From: Zobellella iuensis
GTDB lineage: Bacteria; Pseudomonadota; Gammaproteobacteria; Enterobacterales; Aeromonadaceae
Assembly: GCF_016746085.1 (NCBI RefSeq)
Contig: NZ_JAERTZ010000004.1
Location: forward strand, 142,035-206,034
Reading direction: 5' to 3'
Length of the DNA: 64,000 bases
Numbering within the stretch: position 1 is the first letter of the stretch; the number at the start of each line of letters is the position of its first letter. A model generated the notes under the pieces. That model ran no database searches. It had not been told where the DNA came from and was given only the letters and a program-made list of their open reading frames with translations. Below, in pieces: positions 9,045-17,087 of this stretch. The translations under genes and the position numbers were made by a program.

Positions 9045-10697
9045 CTAGGGTTCCACCAGGGGAAGATACAAGTAAAAGGTAGTCCCCACCCCTTCTTCCG
9101 ATACAAAGCCGATGCTTCCCTCCATCTGCTCCATCAGGCCTTTGCTGATGTATAGCCCCAGCCCGGCGCCCCCCTTCTGGCGGGAGTCCGAGCTGTCGGC
9201 CTGGGAGAAACGCTCGAACATGCGATCATGGAATGACTTGGGGATGCCGGGCCCGTGGTCGGCAACCCAGATCAGGACTCGCGTCGGCTGCCGCTCTATT
9301 CCGATACGGACCGCTTCGCCCGGTGGCGAGAACTTGATGGCGTTGGAGATCAGGTTGGCCATCACCTGGAGGAAGCGGTCGGCATCCACATTCACTTCGG
9401 CATCCTCGGTTTGCGGGGCCAGCAGCAGGTGCACGCCAAAGCGTTCCGCAAACGGCAGGTTGTCTTCCAGGCTCCGGCTCACCAAATGCCGTATGGGCTG
9501 GCGTTTCAACCTGGCCAGCAGGCGGCCATTGTCCAGCCGTTCCACGTCGAGAATATCCCGGATCAACACCACCAGCCGTTCGCTGTTCTTGAGCGCCAGC
9601 CTCAGCATGGGCCGCAAATCCGGGTTCACGCCGGCCCCCTCGTTCACGGCCAGCAACGCCAGCGCGCCGTTGAGCGAGGTGAGCGGGGTGCGCAGCTCGT
9701 GGCTGACGGTCGCGATGAATTCGTGCTTCATCTGGGCGACCCGGCGCTGCTCCGTCACCTCGCGGACCATCGCCAGGGACTCCTGCTCCTGGCCTTCCAC
9801 CTCGGCCACCCGGATCTCATAGCAACGGCCGGTCTCTTCATCGATCCAGTCACGGCTGTGGGCTTGCCCGTCGTGCTCGCCATGTTCCAGCGCGGCCACC
9901 AGCACAGTGGCCGGCATCATGCGGTGCGCATCCACGGCGCCGCCCAGATATTCAGGAACCTGCCCGGGCCGCAGCCGAAACAGGCTTTCGGGCACCGCAT
10001 CCAGCAGGGCCTGCAACCGGGCGGCGCTGGCCCGGGCCTGCCGCGCGACCTGCCCCCGGGCGCGGAAGTCGCGGTTAAGCACCAGGGCGACCAGCAGCAA
10101 CAGCAACACGGCGATGCTGCCACCCCCCAGGGTAAACCAGCGGCTGCGTGCGGCCTGGCTATGGGCTTCGCGGGTTGAGGACAGCAGCAACATCCTGCCG
10201 TGGGCTTCCATCTCCGTCATCAGTCCACGGATAGCGTCCATCACCTGCTTTCCCTCGCCGCTCAGCAGCCGCTCGCGGGCCTCGGCCAACCCTTGCTGCC
10301 GACGTATTTCCACATTGCGGGTGGCAATGCCCAGCTTGCGTGCAATCAGCTCTTCTAACCGAGCCAACCTGTCCTGTTGCGCGGGCTCGGCCGCCATCCG
10401 CTCTTCCGTGCGACGGTACCGCTCATCGATCAGGGCGAGCGCCTGATGGTAGGGGGCGAGGTATTCCTCGTTGCCGGTCAGCAAATAGCCGCGCTCGCCG
10501 GTCTCTACGTCCAGCAACAAGGCCTGTAACTCCTGCAGTGAGGAGATCCCCTCGTGGATATCGACGACCGCGTCATTGAGCCGGAGCAGCTCACGATTGG
10601 TCCTGTCGCCTTCCAGCATGATCAGCAGCAAGATGACCAAGGAAAAAAAGAAAGCGAGCACCTGGGGGGCGGTTTCCCGATTCAGCAGCAATGGCAT
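9045..10697 (-). CDS. Hybrid-free sensor histidine kinase with CHASE3 domain
   Basis: 550 residues. Order: membrane helix (about 12-29), CHASE3-type extracytoplasmic helical domain (about 35-180, with DVETGERGYLLTG), second helix (about 190-208), a degenerate PAS-like segment, HisKA with His333 in SHELRTPL, then HATPase_c with N box (NLISNAIKF), G1 (DHGPGIP), F box and G2 (GAGLGL). Autophosphorylation on His333 and transfer to Asp57 of the next gene's product is the expected chemistry. GGGAG precedes the ATG. It is the first gene of the five-gene operon ending with the glycosyltransferase. The stimulus is unknown. Confidence 0.88.
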   Translation of the reverse strand: MPLLLNRETAPQVLAFFFSLVILLLIMLEGDRTNRELLRLNDAVVDIHEGISSLQELQALLLDVETGERGYLLTGNEEYLAPYHQALALIDERYRRTEERMAAEPAQQDRLARLEELIARKLGIATRNVEIRRQQGLAEARERLLSGEGKQVMDAIRGLMTEMEAHGRMLLLSSTREAHSQAARSRWFTLGGGSIAVLLLLLVALVLNRDFRARGQVARQARASAARLQALLDAVPESLFRLRPGQVPEYLGGAVDAHRMMPATVLVAALEHGEHDGQAHSRDWIDEETGRCYEIRVAEVEGQEQESLAMVREVTEQRRVAQMKHEFIATVSHELRTPLTSLNGALALLAVNEGAGVNPDLRPMLRLALKNSERLVVLIRDILDVERLDNGRLLARLKRQPIRHLVSRSLEDNLPFAERFGVHLLLAPQTEDAEVNVDADRFLQVMANLISNAIKFSPPGEAVRIGIERQPTRVLIWVADHGPGIPKSFHDRMFERFSQADSSDSRQKGGAGLGLYISKGLMEQMEGSIGFVSEEGVGTTFYLYLPLVEP

Positions 10698-10745
10698 GGC
10701 TCCCTATGGCAGTTGCAAGGGCAAAGCCCCCTCGGCGGCCCGCCT

Positions 10746-11258
10746 TCAGCCCGCCCAGGGGAAGTGCAGGCCGAACACCAGCAGCAGGCCGAACAGGGCC
10801 AGCAGCCAGGCGCTGATGGCCAGTTCGTCGCAGGCGTGGTTGAAGAAGCGGCGCTTGAGGGCGATGGCCTGGCCCAGCTCCCGGCCCAGTTGCCGGTATT
10901 CGGCCTGCAACCGTTCCAGGCTGGCCGGGTCGTCGCCGTGCAGCAGGGCGTCCAGCTCCGCCGCCAGCGGCATGGCGGGCGCCTGCTCCGGTGGACGGAA
11001 GCTCAGCAGGGCGTGGCCCCAGCCGCAGGCCAGGGTAAAAAAGGCCAGCAGGCACAACACCAGGGTGATCCAGCCCAGGGGCTCGGTCGGGTGGAACAGC
11101 AGGGCGGCGTTGAAGGCGGTGAGCACGCCCAGGGCCACCAGCAACAGGCTGAACAGGGTCAGCAAGCGGCCGCCGGCCCCTTCCAGCCGGCGCAGCTCCC
11201 GCCCCTGTTCGGCCAGGTGGGCACCGAGATGGCCGATGGTCGCCTGGCTCGTGTTCAT
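10746..11258 (-). CDS. Small inner-membrane protein of unknown function
   Basis: 170 residues from the ATG at 11256-11258, chosen for the GGGGAGGAG site just upstream. There are two adjacent hydrophobic helices (about 43-66 and 72-94), a charged amphipathic stretch rich in Glu, Arg and Gln, and a third helix near the C-terminus (about 148-166). I do not recognise the family. It lies 48 bases upstream of the histidine kinase gene on the same strand and could be co-transcribed with it. Confidence 0.6.
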   Translation of the reverse strand: MNTSQATIGHLGAHLAEQGRELRRLEGAGGRLLTLFSLLLVALGVLTAFNAALLFHPTEPLGWITLVLCLLAFFTLACGWGHALLSFRPPEQAPAMPLAAELDALLHGDDPASLERLQAEYRQLGRELGQAIALKRRFFNHACDELAISAWLLALFGLLLVFGLHFPWAG

Positions 11259-11334
11259 GGCTCCTCCCCTGGCGTTGTCATGATCCACCTGCCCTGAGGA
11301 TAGTGAAGAATAAGCCCATCCGGATGCCAGGACG

Positions 11335-11364
11335 AAAAAGGGCCGGAGGGAGTGCCTCCGGCCC
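11335..11364 (-). terminator. Rho-independent terminator after the entericidin gene
   Basis: GGGCCGGAGG and CCTCCGGCCC form a ten-base perfect stem around a five-base loop; on the minus strand a run of five T follows. It lies just downstream of the entericidin stop and separates it from the small membrane protein gene. Confidence 0.92.
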
Positions 11365-11379
11365 CTGGCCGTGGAGTGT

Positions 11380-11514
11380 TCAGTAGGTGGAGCGCTGAAT
11401 CGCCTCGCCGCCCGCTTCTATGTCTTGCCCAACGCCGCGCATGGTGTTGCAACCGGACAACAGCGACAGGCCGAGCAGCGACAGCAGGATCAGGGCCGGG
11501 GTACGCTTTTTCAT
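11380..11514 (-). CDS. Entericidin A/B family lipoprotein
   Basis: 44 residues. Start ATG at 11512-11514 with a GGAGA-type site upstream; stop at 11380-11382. A Lys-rich N-terminus and a hydrophobic run lead to the lipobox LLSGC, with the lipidated Cys at 22, and then a short tail (NTMRGVGQDIEAGGEAIQ) typical of EcnA/EcnB. These are small membrane lipoproteins; in enteric bacteria EcnB promotes lysis in stationary phase, and in many genera the role is unclear. It sits 64 bases downstream of the ABC ATPase gene and has its own terminator. Confidence 0.85.
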   Translation of the reverse strand: MKKRTPALILLSLLGLSLLSGCNTMRGVGQDIEAGGEAIQRSTY

Positions 11515-11578
11515 GGGGTTTCTCCTTGCCGGGAAAAGGGACTCCCTTGAAGTCTAGCAGTCCCTCCCCGTTTGAGTG

Positions 11579-12967
11579 TCAACCCAGCGCCAGCACCCGA
11601 TCCGCCACCTTGTTCACCAGCGCCGCCTCGTGGCTCACCAGCAGCAGGGCGCAGCCCCGCTCCCGGGCCAGATCGGTGAGCAGCCTTATGGTCTGCTGCT
11701 GGGTCACCAGATCCAGGCGCGAGGTGGGCTCGTCGGCGAACAGCAGCACCGGCTCCAGCAGCAGGATGCGCAAAATCGCCAGCCGCTGCAGCTCGCCGCC
11801 CGACACCTCCCGGGGCGAGCGCGCCAGCAGGTCGGGCGAGAGCCCCAGCCGGGGCAGTAGCCGTTCCACCTCGGCCCAGTCTTTGCGGTGCAGCTTTACC
11901 ACGTCCTTCAGGCTCTGGCCCAGGCTGCACCAGGGCGCAAAGGCGGCGGGCGGATCCTGGTAGAGCTTCTGGTAGCGGGTGCGGGCCAGGGCGGGGTCGC
12001 GCCACACCGCGCCGGCGTCCGGCTCCAGCACGCCCAGGCAGATGCTGCCCAGGGTGCTCTTGCCGCAGCCGCTGGGGCCCACCACCCCCATCACCTCGCC
12101 GGCGCGCAGTTCGAAGGAGATATCCCGGAACAGGGGCCGCCCGCCCCGCTCCTTGGCCAGCCCGTCCACCTTCAGCACGGTGGCGCCGGCGTTCAGCGGC
12201 GCCAGTGCCGGCCAGGCGGCGGGCTCGGCGGCCAGCAGGGCCCGGCCGTAGTCGCTGGCGGGCGCCTGCAGCACCTGCTCCGCCGGGCCGGATTCCAGCA
12301 CCTCGCCGCCCCGCACTATCATCACCTCGCCGCCCAGCTGGCGGGCCACGGCGATGTCGTGGGTAATGGTCAGCAGGCCGCCGCCCTCCTCCGCCACCTG
12401 CCGCAGCAGGCCGGTCACCTGGTCGCGGCTGCCCGCGTCCAGGCCCTTGGTGGGCTCGTCGGCAATGACGATGTCGGCGCCGCCGGTGCTGGCGGCGGCA
12501 AAGGCCAGCCGCTGCATCATGCCGCCCGAGAGCTGGCCCGGCAGCCGGTGCAGGGCGTGGCCCAGGCCGAGCCGGGTCAGATCCTGCTCGGCCTGGCTGC
12601 GGGCCTGGGCCCAGTCCACCCCGGCCACGTAGCGGTAGCCTTCGGCCACCTGCTCCACCGCCTTCATGGTCGGGTCCAGCGCCAGCCAGGGCTCCTGGGG
12701 CAGCATGGCGAGTTGGCGGCCCCACAGCTTGCGCCGGGCGGCGGCGGGCAGGTGGGTAAGCTCTTCCCCCCGCAGCCAGATCCGGCCCCGGGCCTGCAGC
12801 CCCGCCGGCAGGTTGCCCATAATGGCCTGGGCGATCAGGCTCTTGCCGGAGCCGGTTTCCCCCAGCAGGGTCAACGGCCGGCCGGCCCCGAGGGTAAACG
12901 ACAGCGGCCGCACTATGGCATCCGCCGCCGCCACCGCCAGTTGTTCCACTTTCAGCAGTTCGGTCAT
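11579..12967 (-). CDS. Opp/Nik-type ABC transporter, two ATPase domains fused
   Basis: 462 residues from the ATG at 12965-12967, which overlaps the permease stop as ATGA. Two complete nucleotide-binding domains lie in tandem: Walker A GETGSGKS (36-43), signature LSGGMMQR and Walker B IVIADEP in the first; GPSGCGKS, SGGELQR and LLFADEP in the second. Together they replace the usual separate DppD and DppF subunits. It powers the importer formed with the two permeases and binding protein upstream. It is the last gene of that operon. The Zur box in front of the operon suggests a metal-linked cargo. Confidence 0.85.
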   Translation of the reverse strand: MTELLKVEQLAVAAADAIVRPLSFTLGAGRPLTLLGETGSGKSLIAQAIMGNLPAGLQARGRIWLRGEELTHLPAAARRKLWGRQLAMLPQEPWLALDPTMKAVEQVAEGYRYVAGVDWAQARSQAEQDLTRLGLGHALHRLPGQLSGGMMQRLAFAAASTGGADIVIADEPTKGLDAGSRDQVTGLLRQVAEEGGGLLTITHDIAVARQLGGEVMIVRGGEVLESGPAEQVLQAPASDYGRALLAAEPAAWPALAPLNAGATVLKVDGLAKERGGRPLFRDISFELRAGEVMGVVGPSGCGKSTLGSICLGVLEPDAGAVWRDPALARTRYQKLYQDPPAAFAPWCSLGQSLKDVVKLHRKDWAEVERLLPRLGLSPDLLARSPREVSGGELQRLAILRILLLEPVLLFADEPTSRLDLVTQQQTIRLLTDLARERGCALLLVSHEAALVNKVADRVLALG

Positions 12968-13797
12968 GGCTTGCGGCCTCCCGCCAGCAGGTTGAGCGCC
13001 AGCACCAGCAGGAACACCGCCGCTATGGGTTGCAGCAACACCCAGGGCGCCTCGTGGTAGTAGGGCAGCAGCTCGGTCATCATCAGCCCCAGCTCGGCGG
13101 TGGGCGGGCGCAGCCCCACGCTGACAAAGCCCAGGGCGGCAATGGCCAGGATGGCGGTGGCGGCGCCGAAGGCGCCCAGGGTCAGCACCACCGGCGCCAG
13201 GGCCGGCCACAGGTGGCGGCGCACTATGTAGCCGGGGCCGAAGCCGAGCAGGCGCGAGGCCTCGATTTGCGGCGAGGCCATCAGGCTGCGGGTGGTCAGG
13301 CGCACCACCCGGAAGTATTCGATCCACAACACCAGGGCGATGCCCACGTACAGGGTCCAGAAGTTGCCCGGCGCTATGGCCACCAGCAGCAGCACCAGCA
13401 GCAGGCCGGGCAGGGCCAGCAGGGTGTCGGCCAGCACGCCCAGGGTCCGGTCCACCCAGCCGCCGCGCCAGCCGGCCAGCACGCCCAGCAGCACGCCGGG
13501 CACGGCGGCGGTCAGCACCCCGAGCAGGGAAAGGCCGAGGGAAAGCTGCACCGCCGAGCTCATGCGGGCCAGCATGCTGCGGCCCAGGTGATCGGTGCCC
13601 AGGGGTTCGGCCAGGCTGGGCGCGGCCAGGATCTGGCTGTAGTTCTGCCGGGCCGGATCCAGCTCGGCCACCAGCGGCAGGCCGAGGCCGAACAGGGCCA
13701 GCGCCAGCAGCAAAGCGGCGCCCAGGCGCTGGCGGGGGCTCAAAAAACGGCGGCCGGCGGGGGCCGCCGGGGCGGCCAGGGTAGCGGTTTGGCTCAT
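12964..13797 (-). CDS. Opp/Nik-type ABC transporter permease (DppC-like)
   Basis: 277 residues from the ATG at 13795-13797, overlapping the upstream permease stop by ATGA. An N-terminal helix, a periplasmic stretch containing EPLGTDHLGRSML (typical of the DppC/OppC/NikC subunit) and about five more helices are visible. The coupling region EASRLLGFGPGYIVRRHLWP is the EAA-type contact site for the ATPase. It pairs with the DppB-like permease next to it. Confidence 0.85.
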   Translation of the reverse strand: MSQTATLAAPAAPAGRRFLSPRQRLGAALLLALALFGLGLPLVAELDPARQNYSQILAAPSLAEPLGTDHLGRSMLARMSSAVQLSLGLSLLGVLTAAVPGVLLGVLAGWRGGWVDRTLGVLADTLLALPGLLLVLLLVAIAPGNFWTLYVGIALVLWIEYFRVVRLTTRSLMASPQIEASRLLGFGPGYIVRRHLWPALAPVVLTLGAFGAATAILAIAALGFVSVGLRPPTAELGLMMTELLPYYHEAPWVLLQPIAAVFLLVLALNLLAGGRKP

Positions 13798-14738
13798 GCC
13801 TCCCTCCTTCTCGGGTCGATACGGTGGCACAGCAGGTCCACCAGGGCGTTGAGCAGCACGAACATCAGCCCCAGCACCAGGGCGGTGCCCTGGATCATGG
13901 GTACGTCCCGCGCCACGATGGCGTGCACCAGGGCATGGCCGATGCCGGGCCAGGCGAACAGGGTTTCCACCACCACCACGCCTTCGATCAGGTACACCAG
14001 CTGCATGGCCTGGTGGGCCAGCACCGGCACCGCCACGTTGCGCAGGCCGTGGCGGCTGAACACCCGGCCCTCGCCCAGGCCCTTGGTGCGGCCGAAGGCG
14101 TAATAGGCGGAGCCGGCCACGCCCTGCATGGCGTTGCGGCTCACCCGGCAGGCCACGGCGGCCAGCCCCAGGGCCAGGGTTAGCGCCGGCAGCAGGGTGT
14201 GGGCCGCGGTGCCGTGGCCGGCGGCGGGCAGCCAGCCCAGCTGCACCGCCAGCAGCATCACCAGCAAAATGCCGATCACGAACTGGGGCAAGGCCCGCAG
14301 CACGGTGGCCAGCAGCAGGGTCAGCCGGTCGAGCCGGCCGCCGGGCCGGAGCCCGGCCAAAATGCCGAGCGGCGGGCCCAGCAGCAGCGACAGCCCCACG
14401 GCGGCGGCGGCCAGCTTGAAGGAGTGGCCCAGCTGGTGGCGCAGCTCGTCCACCACCGCCTCGCCAGTTACCAGCGACCGGCCCAGATCCAGCCGCAGCA
14501 GATCCCACAGCCAGTGGCCCAGGGCCTGCCAGGCGGGCAGGTCCAGGCCCAGCTCGGCGCGCACCGCGGCGGCGGCGGCCGCGTTCACATAGTCGTAGCC
14601 GTAACGGCCGGCGGCGATGCGAAAGGCCATGTCCCCGGGCAGGGCATGGGTGAGGATAAAGGTCAGCACCCCCACCATCAGCGCCACCAGGGCGGCCTGC
14701 ATCAGCCGGTAGCTCAACACCGGTATCACTGGGCCCAC
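13794..14738 (-). CDS. Opp/Nik-type ABC transporter permease (DppB-like)
   Basis: 314 residues, with the classic DppB/NikB layout: an N-terminal helix ending in LTHALPGD, a periplasmic segment with ELGLDLPAW and DLGRSL, and further helices with the coupling motif YAFGRTKGLGEGRVFSRHGLRN. WPGIGHALVHAI near the C-terminus matches the conserved FxxPGxG block of the family. It overlaps the binding-protein gene by 13 bases and the DppC-like gene by four, so the subunits are translationally coupled. Confidence 0.85.
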   Translation of the reverse strand: MGPVIPVLSYRLMQAALVALMVGVLTFILTHALPGDMAFRIAAGRYGYDYVNAAAAAAVRAELGLDLPAWQALGHWLWDLLRLDLGRSLVTGEAVVDELRHQLGHSFKLAAAAVGLSLLLGPPLGILAGLRPGGRLDRLTLLLATVLRALPQFVIGILLVMLLAVQLGWLPAAGHGTAAHTLLPALTLALGLAAVACRVSRNAMQGVAGSAYYAFGRTKGLGEGRVFSRHGLRNVAVPVLAHQAMQLVYLIEGVVVVETLFAWPGIGHALVHAIVARDVPMIQGTALVLGLMFVLLNALVDLLCHRIDPRRREA

Positions 14739-16246
14739 CTCATTTCGCTCACCCGATAGTTACGCTCGAAGGGATCTATGCTGAAGCCCTCGACCTTGTT
14801 GGACACGGCGGCGGTTTGCTGGTACCAGGCCACCGGGATCACCGGCAGCTGCTGGTGCAGTATGCCGGCGGCTTCAATGCGCAGCCCGGATACGGTCTCG
14901 CCGTCGGTGTGTGCCAGCAGTTGCTGCAAAATCTCGCCCAGGCGTGGGGAATGCCAGTTCATGGCGCCCCAGTCGCCGCCTTCGGGGCCGAAGTCCTGCA
15001 GCAGGGTGCCGAGGGGATCCGGCACCAGGGCGAAGTTGCGCGCCATCAGGCCCAGTTGCAGGCTGCCGTCCCGGTGGCCGGCGGGGATTTCGCTGGAGTT
15101 GGTGACGTTGACCGTCAGCTCCACGCCCAATTCCCGCAGCTGATCCTGCATGGCGGTGGCCAGCAGCGGCAGCTCGGGCCGGTCGGCGAAGGTGGTCAGC
15201 GTCAGCTTGAAGGGTTCGCCGTTGCGGCTGAGCATGCCCTTGCCGTCCGCCTGCCAGCCCAGGCCGGCCAGCAGGGCCCTGGCCTGGTCCAGATCCCGCT
15301 CGGCACCGGCCACCTCGCCCAGGTGCCAGTCGGTCAAAGACGGCGGAAACAGCTGGCTGGCCGCCGCCTCGGGGGTGCGCAGCAGGGCCACGGCCATGCC
15401 GGTGCGATCCAGCGCCAGGCTCAGGGCCCGCCGGGCCTCGGGCTCGGCCAGGAAGGGATGGCCGGCGTTCACTTTAAGGGTCACGGTGCGGGGAATGGGC
15501 TCGGAGTGCACGCTGAGCCGGTTGTTGCGCTGCAGCCGGGCCTGGCTGGCCGGATCCAGGGTGAAGACGATGTCGGCGTCGCCGCTCTCGGCCATCAGCG
15601 CCCGGGTCTCGCCCCGGCCGGCGGCCAGGTAACTGATCTGTTCGATGGCGGGCGCCTCGCCCCAGTAGTCGTTGAAGGCGGCGGCGGTCAGCTTTTGCGG
15701 CATCTGCAACTGCTCGATACGGTAGGGGCCGGTGCCGATCACCTGGGTGGCCTCGCCGGCCTCGTTGTAGGAAGCAGGCGCCAGTATCTGGGCGGAGCTG
15801 TGGGCCAGCAGCGCCGGCAGCGGCGCGAAGGGACTGTTCAGGCGGATCAGCAGCTCATCGCCCTCGGCGGTAATGGCCGCTATCGGCGCCTCGGTCAGCA
15901 TGCCGGGCTTGGCCAGGGCCAGTTGCAGCGCCTTGGCCGCCACCTCGGCGGTAAGCGGGCTGCCGTCGTGGAAGCGCACGCCCGGCCGCAGGGCGAAACG
16001 CCAGCTGAGCTGGTCGTCGGAAACCGTCCAGCTCTCGGCCAGGCTGGGCTGGGGATGGCCCTGGTTGTCCACCTCCACCAGGGTTTCACCTATCTGCAGC
16101 CGGGTATAGACATAGCCGGCCTTGGAAGGATCGGTACTGCCGATTTCCCAGGGCGCGACTATGTCGAGCACCCCTTCGGTGGCATGGGTGGAAGCGGCAA
16201 CGGCCAGCAGGCCGGCGCCGAGCAGGGAAGATCGCAGTGGCATCAT
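14726..16246 (-). CDS. Periplasmic binding protein of the Zur-box ABC importer
   Basis: 506 residues from the first of two adjacent ATGs (16244-16246 or 16241-16243). A signal peptide (hydrophobic LLGAGLLAVAA, probable cleavage after THA) precedes an SBP_bac_5 domain recognisable by LAESWTVSDDQLSW, VRFHDGSPLTAE, GTGPYRIEQL and ARRALSLALDR. The family binds peptides, nickel chelates, opine metallophores or haem. A near-consensus Zur operator lies about 45 bases upstream, so a zinc chelate or metallophore is a reasonable guess; the ligand is not shown by the sequence. First gene of the four-gene operon. Confidence 0.82.
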   Translation of the reverse strand: MMPLRSSLLGAGLLAVAASTHATEGVLDIVAPWEIGSTDPSKAGYVYTRLQIGETLVEVDNQGHPQPSLAESWTVSDDQLSWRFALRPGVRFHDGSPLTAEVAAKALQLALAKPGMLTEAPIAAITAEGDELLIRLNSPFAPLPALLAHSSAQILAPASYNEAGEATQVIGTGPYRIEQLQMPQKLTAAAFNDYWGEAPAIEQISYLAAGRGETRALMAESGDADIVFTLDPASQARLQRNNRLSVHSEPIPRTVTLKVNAGHPFLAEPEARRALSLALDRTGMAVALLRTPEAAASQLFPPSLTDWHLGEVAGAERDLDQARALLAGLGWQADGKGMLSRNGEPFKLTLTTFADRPELPLLATAMQDQLRELGVELTVNVTNSSEIPAGHRDGSLQLGLMARNFALVPDPLGTLLQDFGPEGGDWGAMNWHSPRLGEILQQLLAHTDGETVSGLRIEAAGILHQQLPVIPVAWYQQTAAVSNKVEGFSIDPFERNYRVSEMRWAQ

Positions 16247-16285
16247 GGGGGCTACCTGAACAGTGGATACGAATGAGAACAACCA

Positions 16286-16308
16286 ATTTAGTTATAATAT
16301 AACATCAC
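16286..16308. promoter_or_regulatory. Predicted Zur (zinc uptake regulator) operator
   Basis: The core GTTATAATATAAC (16291-16303) is an inverted repeat of two six-base arms around one base. With the following AT it matches the inner 15 bases of the known gammaproteobacterial Zur box (GTTATANTATAACAT core). It sits between the binding-protein gene and the divergent peroxidase-like gene, about 45 and 105 bases from their starts, so it could act on either. Confidence 0.75.
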
Positions 16309-16412
16309 AATTCATCCCCATCGTCACCCCCGCTGCAAGCATTTTTTATCCGCCAGGGTCTTTGTGGCTGTAACCTTAAACCATGCCCATGGACCATCAG
16401 GGAGTGATCGAG

Positions 16413-16952
16413 ATGAAAAAACTGTTCAGCGGCCTATGCGGCCTGCTGCTGTGCCAGACGGCCAGCGCGGCCCAGCCGGACACCGGCGCCCTGTTCGAGC
16501 ACCGGCTGCCCCGGCTGCACTCGAATGAAACGGTGGACATGCGCCAGTTCGCCGGCCAGCCGCTGCTGGTGGTGAACACCGCCAGCTTCTGCGGCTTTAC
16601 CGGCCAGTTCGAAGGGCTGGAGGCACTGCACCAGCGCTACAAGGATCAGGGGCTGAAGGTGGTGGGCTTTCCGTCCCACGACTTCCGCCAGGAAGCCGAC
16701 GACCAGGCCAAGACGGCGGAGGTCTGCTATGTGAACTTCGGCGTCACCTTCGACATGGTGGCACCCATCAAGGTACGGGGCGGCGGCGCCCACCCCATCT
16801 TCAAGGAGATCGCCCGCCAGAGCGGCAAGGCGCCGCGCTGGAACTTCTACAAATACGTGATCGATCGGGAAGGCCGGGTCACGGCGGTGTTTTCCAGCCT
16901 GACCAAACCGGAGGACGAAAAACTGAAAACCGCCATAGAGGCGGTGTTGTAG
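16413..16952 (+). CDS. Exported glutathione-peroxidase-like protein
   Basis: 179 residues from the ATG at 16413; earlier ATGs would add residues before the signal peptide. Residues 1-19 form a Sec signal peptide (cleavage near ASA-A). The thioredoxin-fold GPx domain keeps the peroxidatic Cys60 in NTASFCGFTGQFEGLEAL and the Trp143-Asn144-Phe145 motif. The usual FPCNQF block is FPSHDF (86-91), so the catalytic Gln and nearby Cys are missing; Cys105 might serve as resolving Cys. Most bacterial GPx proteins are cytoplasmic, so periplasmic location is unusual. A Zur-type box lies upstream. Peroxidase activity is plausible but unproven. Confidence 0.75.
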   Translation: MKKLFSGLCGLLLCQTASAAQPDTGALFEHRLPRLHSNETVDMRQFAGQPLLVVNTASFCGFTGQFEGLEALHQRYKDQGLKVVGFPSHDFRQEADDQAKTAEVCYVNFGVTFDMVAPIKVRGGGAHPIFKEIARQSGKAPRWNFYKYVIDREGRVTAVFSSLTKPEDEKLKTAIEAVL

Positions 16953-16953
16953 T

Positions 16954-17071
16954 CCCCGCGCAGGCACCTTACCCCGTCTCCCCCGCGAAGGCGGGGGTCC
17001 AGGGGCTCGGCGTTGTCGCCTGCGCGGGAAGCTACCCGGGTTCTGGATGCCCGCCTTCGCGGGCATGACGG
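16954..17071. repeat. Nested REP-like inverted repeats
   Basis: Three complementary pairs fill the gap between convergent genes: CCCGCGCAGGC near 16955 with GCCTGCGCGGG near 17018; CCCCCGC/GCGGGGG around a GAAG loop (16980-16997); and ATGCCCGC/GCGGGCAT around a CTTC loop (17047-17066). The last two carry the CGCGAAGGCGG core shared with 28532-28596. They look like repetitive extragenic palindromes and may act as a two-way transcript end. Confidence 0.8.
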
Positions 17072-17087
17072 AATCGGCGTCCCGGGT

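Noticed and set aside
14816..16276. Open frame of 486 codons opposite the ABC binding-protein gene
   Set aside because: Gln/Gly/His-rich shadow; the binding protein has clear family motifs and a signal peptide.
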